Positions 33,063 to 46,072 of a stretch of 64,000 bases of DNA are shown piece after piece. Origin of the DNA: Ceratorhiza oryzae-sativae (Eukaryota > Basidiomycota > Agaricomycetes > Cantharellales > Ceratobasidiaceae); assembly GCA_030998015.1 (NCBI GenBank), contig JARWMV010000235.1:1240001-1304000 (forward strand), given 5' to 3'. Position numbers and translations under genes: made by a program. The notes under the pieces were generated by a model. The model was not told the DNA's origin. It searched no databases and saw nothing but the letters and a program-made list of their open reading frames with translations. How positions within the stretch are numbered: position 1 is the first letter of the stretch; each line of letters begins with the position of its first letter.

Positions 33063-33741
33063 ATGAATATCGGAGTACCTATATTTCCCTCCGGAAAGGA
33101 GCCGTTACCTCCGGGCCTAACGGAGGCAGATCGACCTGCACTGGAGCAGCAGAAAAAGGTCGAGAAATTCATGCGAGAGGCTTCCGAGAGCTGCGCATTC
33201 AAAAGTGTACTCTCTGGAGCTGTTGGTGAGAGCCACTATATACTATACCGCACAAAGACACTGACGATTCCTCGAAGGATTCGGTCTCGGCGCCGTGTTC
33301 TCGCTTATGAGTACCTCGTTTGCATACGAGGATCCGATGAACAGGTTAACAAACGATCCAAACCTGAGCACAACGCAGAAAACCTCAGAGTTTTTCAAAA
33401 GCACAGGGAGGAGTATGTGGCGCGCGGGGAGTGGATTTGCCAAGGTTGGCGCGTTATATTCGGGAATAGAATGCTGTATAGAGGGGGTAAGTCCGTGATT
33501 TTAGAACCCGCAAACGCGCATAACCCCAAAAAATTGGCAAAACATCCGTGTTTCACTGCCCTTTCCTCTTTATTCTGACGCTGCATATTTTGTATAGTTC
33601 CGTGCTAAGAACGATATCACAAATGCCGTTTCGGCTGGGTTCCTTTCTGGTGCAGTGTTAGCGCGAAACTCTGGACCTCGAGCCGCTGCTGCCGGTGGAT
33701 TAGCATTTGCCGCATTCTCAGGAGCAATGATCTATTCATGA
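33063..33741 (+). CDS. TIM22: Mitochondrial import inner membrane translocase subunit TIM22
   Basis: Exons 33063-33225, 33278-33486 and 33598-33741 join in phase to about 171 residues. Core Tim17/22/23 features are visible: a Cys before the first helix ([14 protein letters not shown]), GLGAVFSLM, the [18 protein letters not shown] segment, [18 protein letters not shown] and [15 protein letters not shown]. It forms the inner-membrane pore that inserts carrier proteins. The length fits the family. Introns are 52 and 111 nt. Confidence 0.93.
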
Positions 33742-34133
33742 GGAGGGAAACCGCTGAGTGAGTATTGATCTATTCTGCCGATATCGAAACACTATTTTCC
33801 ATCGCGGGTACCACTCTGTGCTCTGATCGTCATTCCTTGTGCATGTTCATCTTTGCTGACTATTTATATTTCTAGCGAAGATTAATGTCCATCGTGAGCG
33901 TCCCTCACACACCTAATTTATTCGCTTTATTGTGCTACACCATTCGGCTTGTCGTAGCAAGTCACCCGCTGTTCATAACGGATGTGCCCCGCACAATTAC
34001 ATCCACAACACCAGGGGGGTCTAGCTCGACGCTACAAAAGATTGATTGACTAGAATGTCCGTGTCATACAAGAGCATAAATTGCGCAAAGCCATCTCAAT
34101 CATATTCTCCCCTGGTTCATCAAAGCATTCGAG
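33742..34133. other. Intergenic region
   Basis: Convergent 3' flanks of TIM22 and the Pro-rich gene. No further gene was seen. Confidence 0.5.
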
Positions 34134-35072
34134 TTAGATAATCACCCCATTTGGCAGCACCAATCGACTTACCCTTTGACCTTCTCTCGCCCCTCCATAC
34201 CTATATCCTGAATCCGTCCCGCCCCCGTAGGCGTCAATAATCGAATCCGCGCTGAGAGGACGCAGCATCCCTAAGCCAATTCGCATGCGCGGCGTCGATC
34301 CTGGTTCAAATACGGCTCCTGGAGACGGGGTCGGTGAGATTCCAGCGATACGTGAATTCGGAGGAACTCCGAGCCCTTGCACTGGAGCTCCGGCCACCTG
34401 GGGATTCGGTTGCGTAGACGCTGGAAGAGATGCTTCTGGGCGAGCTGGGTGCGCTGGAATCGTTGCCGCTCGACCAACGGTTCCTCTGCTAGGAACACCT
34501 ATGAAGTTACTCCCAGGAATACCGCGAGGATCCGGCCCGTATCCAATGTTGTACGCTGTAGGATAAGGCCGAGCAGGCTCCCGCGCAACTGGTGCCGGTC
34601 GCCGTACCTCGACAAGAGGTGCGTTGCGAGGCGTAGACAAGGGTAGCTCGCGAGGGGGTGGCGCTGGGCGGGGTGGTTGTGCAGGTTGGAGGTTTCGTCT
34701 GGATTCTTGCCGTAAAATCTCTGACGGCAACGTAAAAGCACCTGCGCCATAGTTGTAATCCGCACTCCCCCGACGTTCGTTTGCCGGTTTGGGAGGACCT
34801 CGTCGTCCAAAAGCCGCCGCACCTGACAAATTGGGAGAGGCTCTGTTCGAGCTAGGATTTGATGAACGACCCGGAACTCGGAATATAGAAAGAACGAATT
34901 TCGAACCACTGGGCCTGCTTTGGAAGGCGTGGGTGACGCTTTCTCGTTGGGCAATGAATCTATTACAGGCAATAGAAGCATGCTGCTAACAACCTATTCG
35001 GTAGGCTCGCTTACCAGTGATAGATTGAAATCTGTCGCGCGCTCTTGGTTGCATAAACGGCCCTGGAAACAT
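34134..35072 (-). CDS. Pro/Ser-rich disordered protein
   Basis: The final exon (34829-34134) encodes a disordered Pro/Ala/Arg-rich chain (RPAPPPRELPLSTPRNAP, TQPNPQVAGAPVQGLGVP) that ends RLVLPNGVII. Upstream code with the same character (NRASPNLSGAAAFGRRG) continues to about 34,985. A short first exon may start at the ATG at 35072 (MFPGPFMQPRARQ) with a very short intron near 35,014. The middle exon frame is not resolved. No domain is recognised; a regulatory or scaffolding protein is possible. Confidence 0.5.
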
Positions 35073-35330
35073 GTAATGCTGAAATAAATAAAGTATTGGT
35101 CTCCACGAGTGGACTCGATATTAGGCGGAGATCTTTTTAAAAAAGCTTATTTATGAGCCGCTCACATAAGCCCGAGTGAACAAGCAACGATTATTTGTGA
35201 CGACAAAGGCGGGTTGTATCCAGCGCCAGCCAGATCCTGTTATTGTATATTGTGATGAGGGCCATGCGCGAGGGCGGTGCGTTGTCGAGTGCACAAAGGG
35301 CGTATCAACGATCAGTGCATGGCTAGAAAA

Positions 35331-36301
35331 TCAGTTTTCCAATAAGCTTCTCACCGCTAAGTGATTGTCGTTCATGTCAAAGAGGGATCTAAGTCCACGA
35401 CTCATTCCCTTCTGGCCGTTGACAAGTAAATCAGTTGTCAAAGCTACGAGGAATGAGGCGACTGAGACTGTGGAAAATATCTGAAGAGTGGGTAGAATTA
35501 GCCACATACTCATTGGTATTTACAGACACCTTACCATACTGGCTCTCTGATTGAAGATAACACTGAGCCCCCCGCACAGGGCGCCAGCGGTTACGAGCAC
35601 AATATTGACGAATGCTAGCTGTTTATTCAAGCCTGGAGGGACCAATAGTCCTGGGCGGAGTATGACGGCGCGGATCGCAATGGATGCACCCCCAATGGCA
35701 CAAGTTGCACCCATTGCGGGGACTACTGCTATGCGAAATGCCCCTCCTATCGCGCCCAAGACAAAAGCCCCGCCAGTGATAAGTAATATGAGCATATCCG
35801 ACATGGATTGCGATGGGGAAAGGCCGGTTTCAGATATCGTATTGACTATCGCAGCCCAAACTATGCCAAGAAATTAGCCAGTAAAACACAGGCAGCTGAG
35901 CCATACTGCTACTCACTAGCAAAAGCGAACGAGAGGCCAGTACCAAGTGCCGTAGTAACTCTCCAGAGTTTCACTCCTGCTACACCCAAAGGGGTTCCAA
36001 CCGCAGCTCCCATGATTGCCCAGATAATATTAGGGGCGGAAAATACTCGACCATTAATCAACCCCCCACCATCGGATGCTGGAACCTGGGGTATCGGTGC
36101 CCCAGTGTTTTCGTCGAAGACGGAAACATTGAACCCTGGCATGGGAATTGGTCGAACAATCGCCCGAGAGACAAGGACCGGGCTAGCCTCAGCACAAGAG
36201 ACCAAAAGTAGGAACATAGCAGCAAATATAATGCTGGTGTAGGCCAGAGGTTGATGCGAACGGGTGGGGCAAATCCCTCTCATAAAGTGATGTCGTCCCA
36301 C
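35331..36301 (-). CDS. Multi-span membrane protein, TM198/DUF4203-like
   Basis: Exons join 36301-35909ff, 35804-35520ff and about 35,480-35331, with introns of about 55 nt. A signal sequence (SIIFAAMFLLLVSCAEA) is followed by a luminal stretch and then Gly/Ala-rich helices: IIWAIMGAAVGTPLGVAG, TTALGTGLSFAFA, MLILLITGGAFVLGAIGG, a helix with GATCAIGGASIAI, LAFVNIVLVTAGALCGG and STVSVASFLVALTT. This pattern of several short Gly-rich spans after a signal peptide resembles fungal TM198-like proteins. Function unknown. The ATG at 36301 or one six codons later could be used. Confidence 0.6.
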
Positions 36302-36971
36302 GATACAAGAGCGGGCGGAGCATATATTAAGCAGACAACGTCAAGGTCGTTTGTGAGGGCAATGCGACAGGAAGTTTGGTAGTGGGAGTAAGAATATAAC
36401 AGCGAAACGATCTTCTGCCAGATCAACCGGGAGAGACCACCGCTCGGGCCGTCGAGACCAGCACGAGGAGAATGAGCGACAATCCAGTGCCCGAACTGCG
36501 GGCTGGCTGGAGGGGAAATCGCGGGCAGACTAAAAGGCGCCTGTCGGGGGCTCGAGGTGGCCAGCAGAAACAAAAGCCGGAGAGCATCTTGGCTTCTGGT
36601 CACTAAGATACACTCGGCGGGACTATCGAAGGGCCGTTGCAACGCATTAGTGCTTCCGCGTCACGTGGTATTATGCTCCACGTGACATCCCTCGAGACAA
36701 ACACGGCTGTGCCTTGCAATCATGGTGGGTAATTGATGCGCTTGCCTCGTCACGTAGCGGCCCCGTTCAGGTAGGTAGAGACCGTGTGGAAAAATCACCG
36801 CCATCAAATCAACACGCCATATAATTTTGGGCCTTCTCCACAACAAGCTCCCCCCACGCTAGAGCCCTGGTAGTCGAGAATAGAACAAGATACATTTCAT
36901 GCGATATAGACACATTCGTACGATGCCAAACATTTGCATCGAAATCAACAGCGTCGTTCATCAGGAATATA
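36302..36971. other. Intergenic region
   Basis: Promoter side of the membrane protein gene. Frames in this stretch lack protein-like composition. Confidence 0.4.
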
Positions 36972-37133
36972 TTAGCTTGGTTGGGGAGAGGCTGGGGCTG
37001 AGTGTGCTGGTGTATCATGAACACTCTGCGTACTTGACTGAGAACTGCTAGAATGATGACTGCGATGATCGTTTTCGGGGTGATAGAATGGCCTTGTGCG
37101 CAACAAGATCTGATAGAGGGGATCAGACGGCAT
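36972..37133 (-). CDS. Small Ser/His-rich ORF, possible exon
   Basis: A 53-residue frame (start MPSDPLYQILLRTRP, then HHSSSSQSSTQS) with a biased, protein-like composition. It could be the last exon of a gene or a lone small ORF; splice partners are not clear. Confidence 0.25.
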   Translation of the reverse strand: MPSDPLYQILLRTRPFYHPENDHRSHHSSSSQSSTQSVHDTPAHSAPASPQPS

Positions 37134-37279
37134 TGGTGAGTGCGATTTAAGTGCCTAAACAGCACTCGAACTTACGAATCCAAGCAAAGTATTGAGTAGC
37201 CCACCAGATCCCCTACCAGCCAAATTATTTCGAATAGCAACGTAGTAATCTTTAATTATACATTCGGCATTCAGGCTAT

Positions 37280-38094
37280 TTATCCTTGCTGGGACATTTT
37301 AAAACGCCAAAAACGATCTAAGAGTTAGCGTGCGAGGAGGTTGTTTGCATCCCACCCACCAATGGCAAACGTGGCATGTGCATTCGGATCCGCATTCGAT
37401 TGATGAAAACTATCCAAAAGGATACCAAGATATTCAATATTTTCGGGACTAAGCCCCAATCTATACTCCAGTTGTGAATGCCCTTTCGGGTGACACGAAC
37501 GATGGAACATACCAAGTGTATTTGGCCCTGCGAGGAGTTGCCTTGCCTCATTAAGATCGTCGCGTACGAATAGGCGATGATTAGGAAAAATGGAGACATG
37601 GCGCCAATATTCTGCTTCGTCCCTTCGTCGACCTGCAAAGGGTTCATTCAGATGATACGTTCGTAAACGCAGCCATCGAGTATGGCCTTACCAGTCTCCT
37701 GCTCAATTAGCTCTTGATATCCGCAGCACCAGTGTATAGTTCTCCGTGTATGATTAACGATGTAATATCTATATTTAGGAGATCGCCGAGAAACACAGCA
37801 GATATCAACCACGATGTCGCAATCCTCCAAGTTGACTGTCTCCGCCATGGACGCATGGATGTGTGCTTCTGCTATCAAAAGTGTATCTCGTATTTTAAAC
37901 TTCCTACAGTCGCTTTTTGTGATTAGACTTCCATTTTTATAGTAAAGCAGCCCTTGTGGAGAAGTATAAACCCTGAAGTTCGGTATGGCTTCAGCTTCGA
38001 AACGGCTGTGATCCGGGGCAAAATGGTAATGAGTATATATGCGCATTAGCAGTAGACTAAAGCTACGCACGGTAGTCCAAGCCTGTGTACGCAT
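37280..38094 (-). CDS. WW-like domain protein, short paralogue (probably truncated)
   Basis: Exon 1 holds the WW-like core (KYRYYIVNHTRRTIHWCC). Exon 2, after a 59-nt intron near 37,630-37,690, reads EYWRHVSIFPNHRLFVRDDL and LSPENIEYLGILLDSFHQS. A further 42-nt intron leads to RFWRFKMSQQG and a stop at 37280. The neighbour at 39067-40865 has the same order (YYIVDHKQRSIVW, EEYWKHVEYHPCHRF, ARDIRKHLKVLEAL) but continues into a long C-terminal part. This copy stops there, so it has lost its C-terminus. WW modules bind Pro-rich peptides; the role here is unknown. Confidence 0.6.
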
Positions 38095-38434
38095 CTAGCA
38101 TTAAATATAAATTAATGAAGTGTCATGATGACAGCTAGAGACGACACACATGCTGGGTTTGGTATGTAACAGCTCAATCGGCATAATCGGTATACCATGA
38201 AGACAAAGTTTACACATCACGCTATCGCGTGAACTGTAGCTATATCATGTTCAAGTGTGTCCGTGGTTGGGATTATTCAAGGCGAAAAGCGTAGGTATAT
38301 CGCTCGGGAAACTGCAAGGGGGTAAGTTGAGTGTTTTGGCTAGCACAGCAGGCTCCTATAAATGCTCTCCAGCGAACAAAGCAATGGCCCCGGATAAGGA
38401 TAAATGATGGTTCAGGATGAAATTATCTGCGTTA

Positions 38435-38790
38435 CTAAATTTTCAGACCTCTTTCCAGCTCGTTCCTGAGCTTTGTAGCCGATTGAGTCTTGGGTGGTAA
38501 GAAAAATGTAGAATGCACTCGCTTAGCTGGGCTTCTGAGCCTCCTTGCCCTCCGCGCGGGAACATTGCCACTCGATCCACTAGATATAGATAATAGAGAG
38601 GCGAGCTGTGTGACCACAGCGCAAACTGGTGCTATAAAAAACTGAATAACAAAAGCTAGGGGCTATGCATAATTTCAGAGTGGCTGATAGATGTGGAGGA
38701 ACTGGGCCGGATGCATGCTCAACGTGATAATCCAGTAGTGGCATATAATGCGTTTTATCGTGAAACACAAAGCTGTCATGAACAGACTAG
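38435..38790 (-). CDS. Possible exons with basic Ser-rich C-terminus
   Basis: The minus-strand code LLDYHVEHASGPVPPHLS and, after a TTTTTATAG acceptor, VVTQLASLLSISSGSSG followed by a basic segment (RRARRLRSPAKR) ends at a TAG near 38435. It may be the 3' end of the WW-like gene to its right or a separate short gene. Confidence 0.3.
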
Positions 38791-39066
38791 AAGGCTAACA
38801 AAATGCCTATCGTGGGGATAACCCCTTTGCAAGGTGGTCTCGAGCAAATACCACCGATTCAGTGACTCCCCATGTATTGGCGCATGTTCACATATATTCG
38901 ATGATTAATTCTGAAAATACTTGACATTCGATTGTATCAAACCTCCCAAATGACATTTATGGACAGTGCGGGTTTTCCCGGCCGGGCTTTTACAGCGCTA
39001 CAAGACCGCGAACGGCGCCAAACGCTGAAACTCAAAACTCGCAGTCGAATAATGAACATTAAAATA

Positions 39067-40865
39067 TCATTGCAAGTACCAACAGTCCTGTGGACCATAC
39101 AAGGCTTGTTTGGGGCGCACAATTAAGTAAAGAAAGACGCTGAATACCATATGTTGAATCCTCCTTCTCTTGAAAGTAAGTTGCCTTGGATCATGAACAC
39201 CTTGGTGAAATACAATAAAGGGCTGGAGCTATATACGTACCGCGTCGGCTGCGTGATCGCCTGTGTTTATCAACTCATTTGACATATAATAGCCGAGTCC
39301 CCCCGACGTGATGGCCAACAACCCTGCCGCTCGCACGGCAAAGAAACCCGATATTGAGTATGCATGGGCATAAAAATTTGTGCAAGCGCTATCTCGTGGT
39401 TTCAGCTCCGGGTCATAGCTATTCATTAAAAACTTACACTAAGATTGCACAGGCCTACGACCCACATCTCAGTGCTAACACGCAAAAATCAACTCGCTAT
39501 TGCTCACAATATATTCGACCTGCTTCCATTCGTCGAGGTAGTGCTGTTTGTATGCTCTCCAAGCTTCCGTATATGCGACTCGATCCGCCCACGCCCTGGC
39601 GCAACGTCTGAGATGGGAAGATCCAAAACCGAACATGATATGTGAGTTGATAACCGAATATTGACCAGTAAACTTCAGGGGCTTGCAGTCCAGAGATGCA
39701 AATCTGTCGAGACGAGCATCCTGGCTACCGTATCGGTTGACAAGCTGTCCACGGATAAAGAGACCGAATAGCCTTGCTATAAATACAGCTTCGTTTTTGT
39801 CTACCCACCCAATTCTTAAAGCACGAACCGATTGCCCACGTTTTGTATGTGCATTCCTGGTCGCCGAGCGCTTCCAGAACCTTGAGATGCTTCCTAATAT
39901 CTCTTGCTGACATCGGAGACGTGGAGCCTTCCGAAGTGGCGGCATCTACAGCGTAAAAGTTGTGAGTTCCCTGTAGTCATCAATTACCTAGGCGTTACCA
40001 GTAGCATATCCTGCCAGAAGTTGTTTCAACTCTTCGAAATCCTTTGATGTGGTGAATCTATGGCAAGGATGGTATTCAACGTGCTTCCAATACTCCTCTC
40101 GAAGCATGTTCACTTGTGCGATAATTAATCTTAGCTCTCAGAACTCGTGTATTTATGCCTATCATTTACCTCGTGTGGTTTCATTTGCATGCTCGATTTC
40201 AGCAGGCATCTGTGAATTAACCCAAACTATAGAGCGTTGCTTATGATCCACTATGTAGTATTTGAAGTGAGGGGGCGATGAAAGTGATTCCAACTCGATG
40301 CACAGTTCGACACTCGAATAGAGGCTGAAATCTGGGCACTCATCCCGGAAATTCCATAGCATAGAGCACAAAATATTGAGTGCTGCTAGAATCCCGTTTG
40401 CAACCTCTTTATTTCGCATGTCTTCTGTCGTTACGAACTCCTCTAGTTGATAATATGGGCGGCCTTCAGGATGTATATGCACACTCAAACCGTGTTGTCT
40501 GTTGATCAGGATTACTATTTACGGCACGAAAGAATCCAAGTAAAAGTACGAACAACTCAGCAGATGAGCTTTGATTTCGAGGGGGAGAATATCTGATACG
40601 GGTTAGCTCGCATCAATTCACGGGCTCTACATTCCTCTTACCGAGAATTGGACGATGGAAGGTATGGTTTTGCGTATTCGCGGCAATAGGCGTAAGATTC
40701 ATTCGGTTCGTCCCATAATGAAATGGCATCATCATTTCGTTGTTCGTGGAAACATCGTGCAAGAACATCTTGGATTGGGGAACCTGGCATTAGAGGTTTG
40801 GGCTTTGTTGTGCCCATCGTATTCAACGGCAGGCATGAGAGGGAGGAGTCTACCAAAGGATACAT
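39067..40865 (-). CDS. WW-like domain protein, long paralogue
   Basis: Exons include a Pro-rich start (GTTKPKPLMPGSPIQDVL), the WW-like segment (HFKYYIVDHKQRSIVW), EEYWKHVEYHPCHRFTTS, ARDIRKHLKVLEALGDQ, a 52-nt intron (GTTCGT...TTATAG), then RLFGLFIRGQLVNRYGSQ, WADRVAYTEAWRAYKQHY and a hydrophobic exon (FFAVRAAGLLAITSGGLGYY). The 3' end after about 39,190 is uncertain. It lies 45 bp downstream of the acyl-CoA synthetase on the same strand, so its first exon may be mis-set. Tandem paralogue of 37280-38094. Confidence 0.55.
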
Positions 40866-40910
40866 TTCTGCAGGAGACGCCCTTTATTTCCCTACAAGAA
40901 TATATGCTTA

Positions 40911-43800
40911 TCATTTGCAAGATTTTCTAACCAATGAACGCGCCCATTCTCTCAGAACATTCTTCATGACTTTTCCACTCGCGGTTTTCGGTAGTTGCGC
41001 TGGAATACCGTTTTCCCCTAAGTACCATACCCAACTCGGGGCGTTCTGACAGGAAGTCGTTTTTTAACAAATGCAATGCAAGTGAATGAATTACTACTAC
41101 CTGTGGATTCATCTGATCTTTAACCCAATCGACTATTTCTTCTGGGTTTAGTCTCCTCGCTCCGTGGCGTAGCGTGATCCAAACGCCGACCACTTCACCA
41201 TATCGTTCATCAGGAACGGCGATCGCCGCGGCTTCGGTGATATCTGGGTGGGAAGTGAGACAATTCTCAATCCGGACCGGAGAGAGGTTCTACATGTGGC
41301 AGACGCGGTATCAAGGTTAGAGTCAGCTTGACAGCAAAGCGCTTGCTAACCTCACCTCCCACCCCGGATAATAAGGTCCTGCAGCCCCCAGCGCGTAAGC
41401 GGTGCATAAACATATCAAACGCTTTATACTCGGCATACTTTGATACGCCCTGTGACTGGTCAAAGATACCACAAGAGTAAATACCCTAAAATCGGGAGAA
41501 GCACTTTCGGGCTTACTCCTCAAGTATCCTTCCCGATCCATAACTGCTTGATCGCCTGTATGCATCCAGAGGATATTTGGGTCACTATCATCCTGCTTCA
41601 TTACCGATTTGGTTTGCTCAGGATCCATCCAGTAGCTGAAAAAAATATGGGGCAACCTCAGCCGTATGCACGCTGTGTTGTGCACGCAATACACCAACCC
41701 TTTTTGCACCATGTAGCCAGCTACGCAAAGTTCCCCAGCGGCACCTTTCGCATTGTACTGAAAATCAGTGCCCCTAATTTTTTCATGAGGTCGTTCACAG
41801 CTGACCTACTGGGACCAAATCTCCCTTTTCATTGATAATCTTGGCGCGCACATGGGGCTGGACCCGACCAACAGTTTCAACTCGGGTCTCGAGAGGATCG
41901 TCAGGTGTTGTTTGAAAAGACACTGGGCTAAGGGCTTATGAATTCAAATAATTGAAGTTAGGAGAGACCATGACCCACCTCGTCTCGGCTACGAATGAGG
42001 CGGATCGAGGGGCGCAAACCAATAAAGGGGATAGTACCAATCACGTGCTGCCCCAAGCTGATATCACTTACTCATACCATATGCGATTGTGAGATCGCTT
42101 AAGTGTAACTTCTCGATTAGTTTGTGCATAAGGTCGATGGGCACAGGAGATCCGGCAGCAATCCCGGTCCTGATGATCGGTGATACGAGGGGGCCCTCGT
42201 GTCAGTGGAATGCATTCGATATACGTGCATTGCACACGAAGAGATCTCCCTACCTCAAATTACTCATGTCCAGTCCTGCATTAGCTCCACGTCGTTCTAG
42301 TTCTTCCAAAACTCCGATGAAGTGGGTAGGCACCCCGTGTAAGGCGGTGCATCGCTCATCCGAGACTGATTGAACGATCGCCTGGGGGTCGAAGGACTAA
42401 GTAAACAGACTGTCATGTACTTTTCGGTTGGCCTCGGTGTCAGGAAGGCGCACCTCGGACGCATATACGATAGCAGACCCGTGAACCCATGCTGCAAGGT
42501 TTCCCAATACTAAGCGTGGAGGCGATGAGGATGAATGATACATTATGGTGCATGAGGGAGATCAACGGTAGTGTAGCGCGGGGGAGAGAGGGAAGAGTTA
42601 GGCCAGCCATTTAAAAAATGCTGGAGGAAGAATACTCATCAAAACAATGGAATAGTGGAGGTACATTGCAAACGATATCTTGATTGGACAACCGCATGCA
42701 CCTTCCAATCGCCAACGCGTTGTTCAATAAATTCCTGTGAGTGAGCTGATTCGGTTTAGCCTCGCCATTTCCCTTTTGCACGACGACTCACCGAAACTGC
42801 CTTGGGTAGACCCGTTGTTCCGCTGTCAGAGAAAATTGTGAGACCCAGTCGATCAATCAATCAAGGCCTATTTTTTCACCTTGTAAATTGAAGATTCACA
42901 ATATCATTCCGATCGAGGTGTCTGATAATTGACGCTTCGGTCTCCGGTTCGGTACCATAACGAGCACTCCCCACCTCAGTTAGGTCGACGGCACAGGGTA
43001 TACCGTTCATCTCGGCCTGGAATGACGATTTGTCACCAGTATTATCAACGACAAAGATCCTCCGGAGGCTAGCTAGTTCCGGGTCATTGATATCCCGCCC
43101 GGCAGGCGTTGAAGAGAGCGTGGGAAGCGCCTTTTTCATCATGTCAAGGAAAGGAGACTTGCGGATCGAAGGTGCTAATATGAGGGTCGACGCGGTAACA
43201 TGATTGAGAGCCATGATCTGAGTAAGGCGTTTGACCGAGTTTTAGCAGGTTCGAGATGGAGACATGTCAGACAAGTTAACACACGAAGCATACAGCCCAC
43301 TTGCAATCTCGTGCATCTTATATGCTGGATTCATAGTGACAATAATTGCTCCAATCCGCGCACACGCCCATTGCAAGATCGCGTATGCACTAAGCCAATC
43401 AGCATCGAACACATCGCTTCCTTCACGTGCACACATTTAATCACCTGCAATTTCCAAGTATTGTGGCCACTCGATCGCCTGGTTTGACGCCAGCGGCAAG
43501 CAATCCCCGAGCCATACGTTCAATCTGGGTATCAAATTCTGCAAACGTCCAGCGGACGTTTTGTTCGTGTCGGCTTATGAGAGCAGGTCGAGAATCATGT
43601 TTTGCGAGGATGTGTTCTCTGAAGTATGCCGGAAATGTGAGCTCGACAAGAGGAGGTTCAAGGGGACCAGCAACTATAGAGTGTGTATGAGGTTTGACGG
43701 TTAGACTTGAATACGTGTTTAGCCTGGAGAGACTACGATGTGTAGAGCATGATATATGACGAATAACATGGCGCGAGTGAGAGGCTGGGCGAAGCATCAT
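40911..43800 (-). CDS. Mitochondrial-type acyl-CoA synthetase (AMP-binding)
   Basis: Activates fatty or organic acids to CoA thioesters. The N-terminus ([16 protein letters not shown]) is Arg/Ser-rich, as in a mitochondrial presequence. Typical blocks follow in order: [42 protein letters not shown] (P-loop-like A3 motif, split by an intron), [24 protein letters not shown] and [11 protein letters not shown], and the final Lys motif [12 protein letters not shown]. Many introns of 50-60 nt separate the exons. The stop is at 40911-40913. The substrate cannot be told from sequence; a medium/long-chain type is likely. Confidence 0.88.
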
Positions 43801-46072
43801 TTGGATTCAGCAATCCGCCAGGAGATAGATGGTAAGCCAGTAAAACAGTTTGGTTTCTTTCGGATAAAGTATTCAGTATTCAGGGCAAAGGGCTTTTATA
43901 TCCAGAAATCAGCAATACTCGTTCTTGATCTGTGCCGAGATGATTGAAGTGTTGGCTGACCTCAAACTCTTGGCAAAGAGGCGCCGCGCAAATACACAAA
44001 GACAACCATGATGCTCGTGACCCAGGGCCTTGCTCCTTTACATGTTGAAAAACTTCGAGCATTTTCGACGTGTTTAACTTGATCTTATAACATAAGCTCA
44101 TTCGGTAGCCAGTGGTGTTTGATATACGTCTCACTCGCACGCCAGAGTTCAACTAGGTAGGTATCTGGTAATTCTCGTCGCTAAGCTGAGTGCTCATGGG
44201 TGTCCTCGTCTCACAAATTGGGTCTTTGTCCCCATAGGTGCACTCGTGTCTTGTATTGAATGGTCCCCTTTGATTTTCATGTACTTACAGCACCTTCGAA
44301 GTTATCTGGGCTTTATTTTGGACGCCTGGACTCATTTTCTGAGGCTGGTACGGCTGTGCATACAAATTCGCCGCACAAGTTTATCACACGGCATGGGTTC
44401 AGTTGAATCCCATGAAAATGACTTTTCCCATCGTTTATTTATATATCTCTTCGTGATACTACCATGGCCGATTTCCTGTGAGCATCATATCTCCCAATCC
44501 CGTGTCAATAAGCCTATACACATTAGGGTATGGTTTCTCGACTTGGCACACTTGAAATTGCATCTACAAAATATCAATCGCGCGATCAACGATCCACGTT
44601 TAGGCAGTTTTCACCTGAAATCCTTCAGCTTTACCTACGTCATCCGAGCAAATCTTATCCTTCCCCGAGAGTCGTATCAGCCAACCGCAGCCTCGGCAAA
44701 CTTTAACTCAATCATACGTGTTGAGCTGTAGCATCCCACGCCCGATACCCCCGAGATTATCAGAAATCCCTTTGAGGAGAAGATCAGTCAAGTACCTCGA
44801 GTGTAACCTATCGAGGTTAAAGATGGGGGTTTCGCCTTATTGTCTCGCGTATGAGCGTTTGTCGTGAAGTGCTAGACCCCCCGAGAGTCTACACCACGCT
44901 GCGACCGAGCAATCTGAACAATGTTTCTTCCATGAGCGCTTAGTAATTTTCGTCAGGCTCGACAATCAAACTCGTGGTGGTCAGCCCTGGCAGCAGAACC
45001 CCCCTACTTCCAATCATATAGTCACACACTCGGATAAGCATAGTCTAAGGAACTTCATCCAGACCTTGTGATGTATCCGCCGGATTCCAGCGCCACGACG
45101 ATGAGGATCTGATTGGCGTGGCTTTGACTTGGTCGCAACGGCATTGTATCTCCTACACTCGCTTGGGATCTTGGCACTCGCACAGCGCCCAGGGAATGTC
45201 CGAACAATTCATCCTCCAGATGTCAAGCTTCATCCGCGCGAATATCGACTTGATCGCATGTGGTCAACATTGAAGTCGTCATAGCGCGATGGGCAAAAGG
45301 TGTCTTTGGAGTCGAATGATGCTTTTTTTTTTCCTTTTTGTGATTCGCTGAGCGTGCAATCCCTAAAGCGGGCGGTAATGAGTGGCGCCGATTGGTGATC
45401 GGACTTCGCACGAATCCTCGATCCTTCAACAGTGAGGCGTAACTAGAGAAGCCAACAAGAGTTCGTTAGGCCGTGCATTGGCTGAAACTACCCCGTGTGA
45501 ATGAAACGATTCTCACATAGGGACAAATAACAGTATGAGCTTCAATTGCGCTGGCTCGGCACATGACCGGACAAGTGGTTCTAGTGCCCGGGTTAGGCTT
45601 TGGAGGGGCATACTAAGATCTAGCCCTAGGCAAAGGCTTGAGCGATTGGCTCAGCATAAGTTTGGGGAGTTCGCAATAGTGTCTGAGTTGTTGTTAGTAC
45701 GGTCTAAACAAGTTAGAACAAAGCATCCACTATTCGGTTGTGCCGAGGTACTTCCCGACACCCAAGGGCACCTTGGCCGGAAAACGAAGGAGCCAGATTT
45801 TATGAAAAAAGGTATGCTATGGTTTATTGCATCATGGCCTTCTCGTCATTTGACGGCCGATGTGCAGGCAGATGGAAACAGTAACCAATGCGGCCATTCC
45901 AGGGATATATTTGTCACAAGCGTGTTTGATGGTATAAAGAGGCGCCTAGACCCCATCTTCCCCGTCCTTCACGCACCGCTCTGCACCAAGCCTTTTTTCT
46001 TCTTGATATAACCACCGTCACTCTTTTTGAACTTGACGCCTATTTTAACCTCCACTAAAGAGCTGCAACTCG
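43801..46072. other. Long intergenic region
   Basis: Frames at 43880-44152 (minus), 44246-44731 (plus) and 45535-46011 (plus) have ordinary composition without motifs. The last probably overlaps the leader of the glycosyltransferase gene. Nothing else can be supported. Confidence 0.4.

Noticed and set aside
44246..44731. 161-codon plus ORF
   Set aside because: No motif, no splice support and no neighbour logic; left as intergenic.
45535..46011. 158-codon plus ORF before the glycosyltransferase
   Set aside because: Likely leader/promoter sequence; composition is not convincing.
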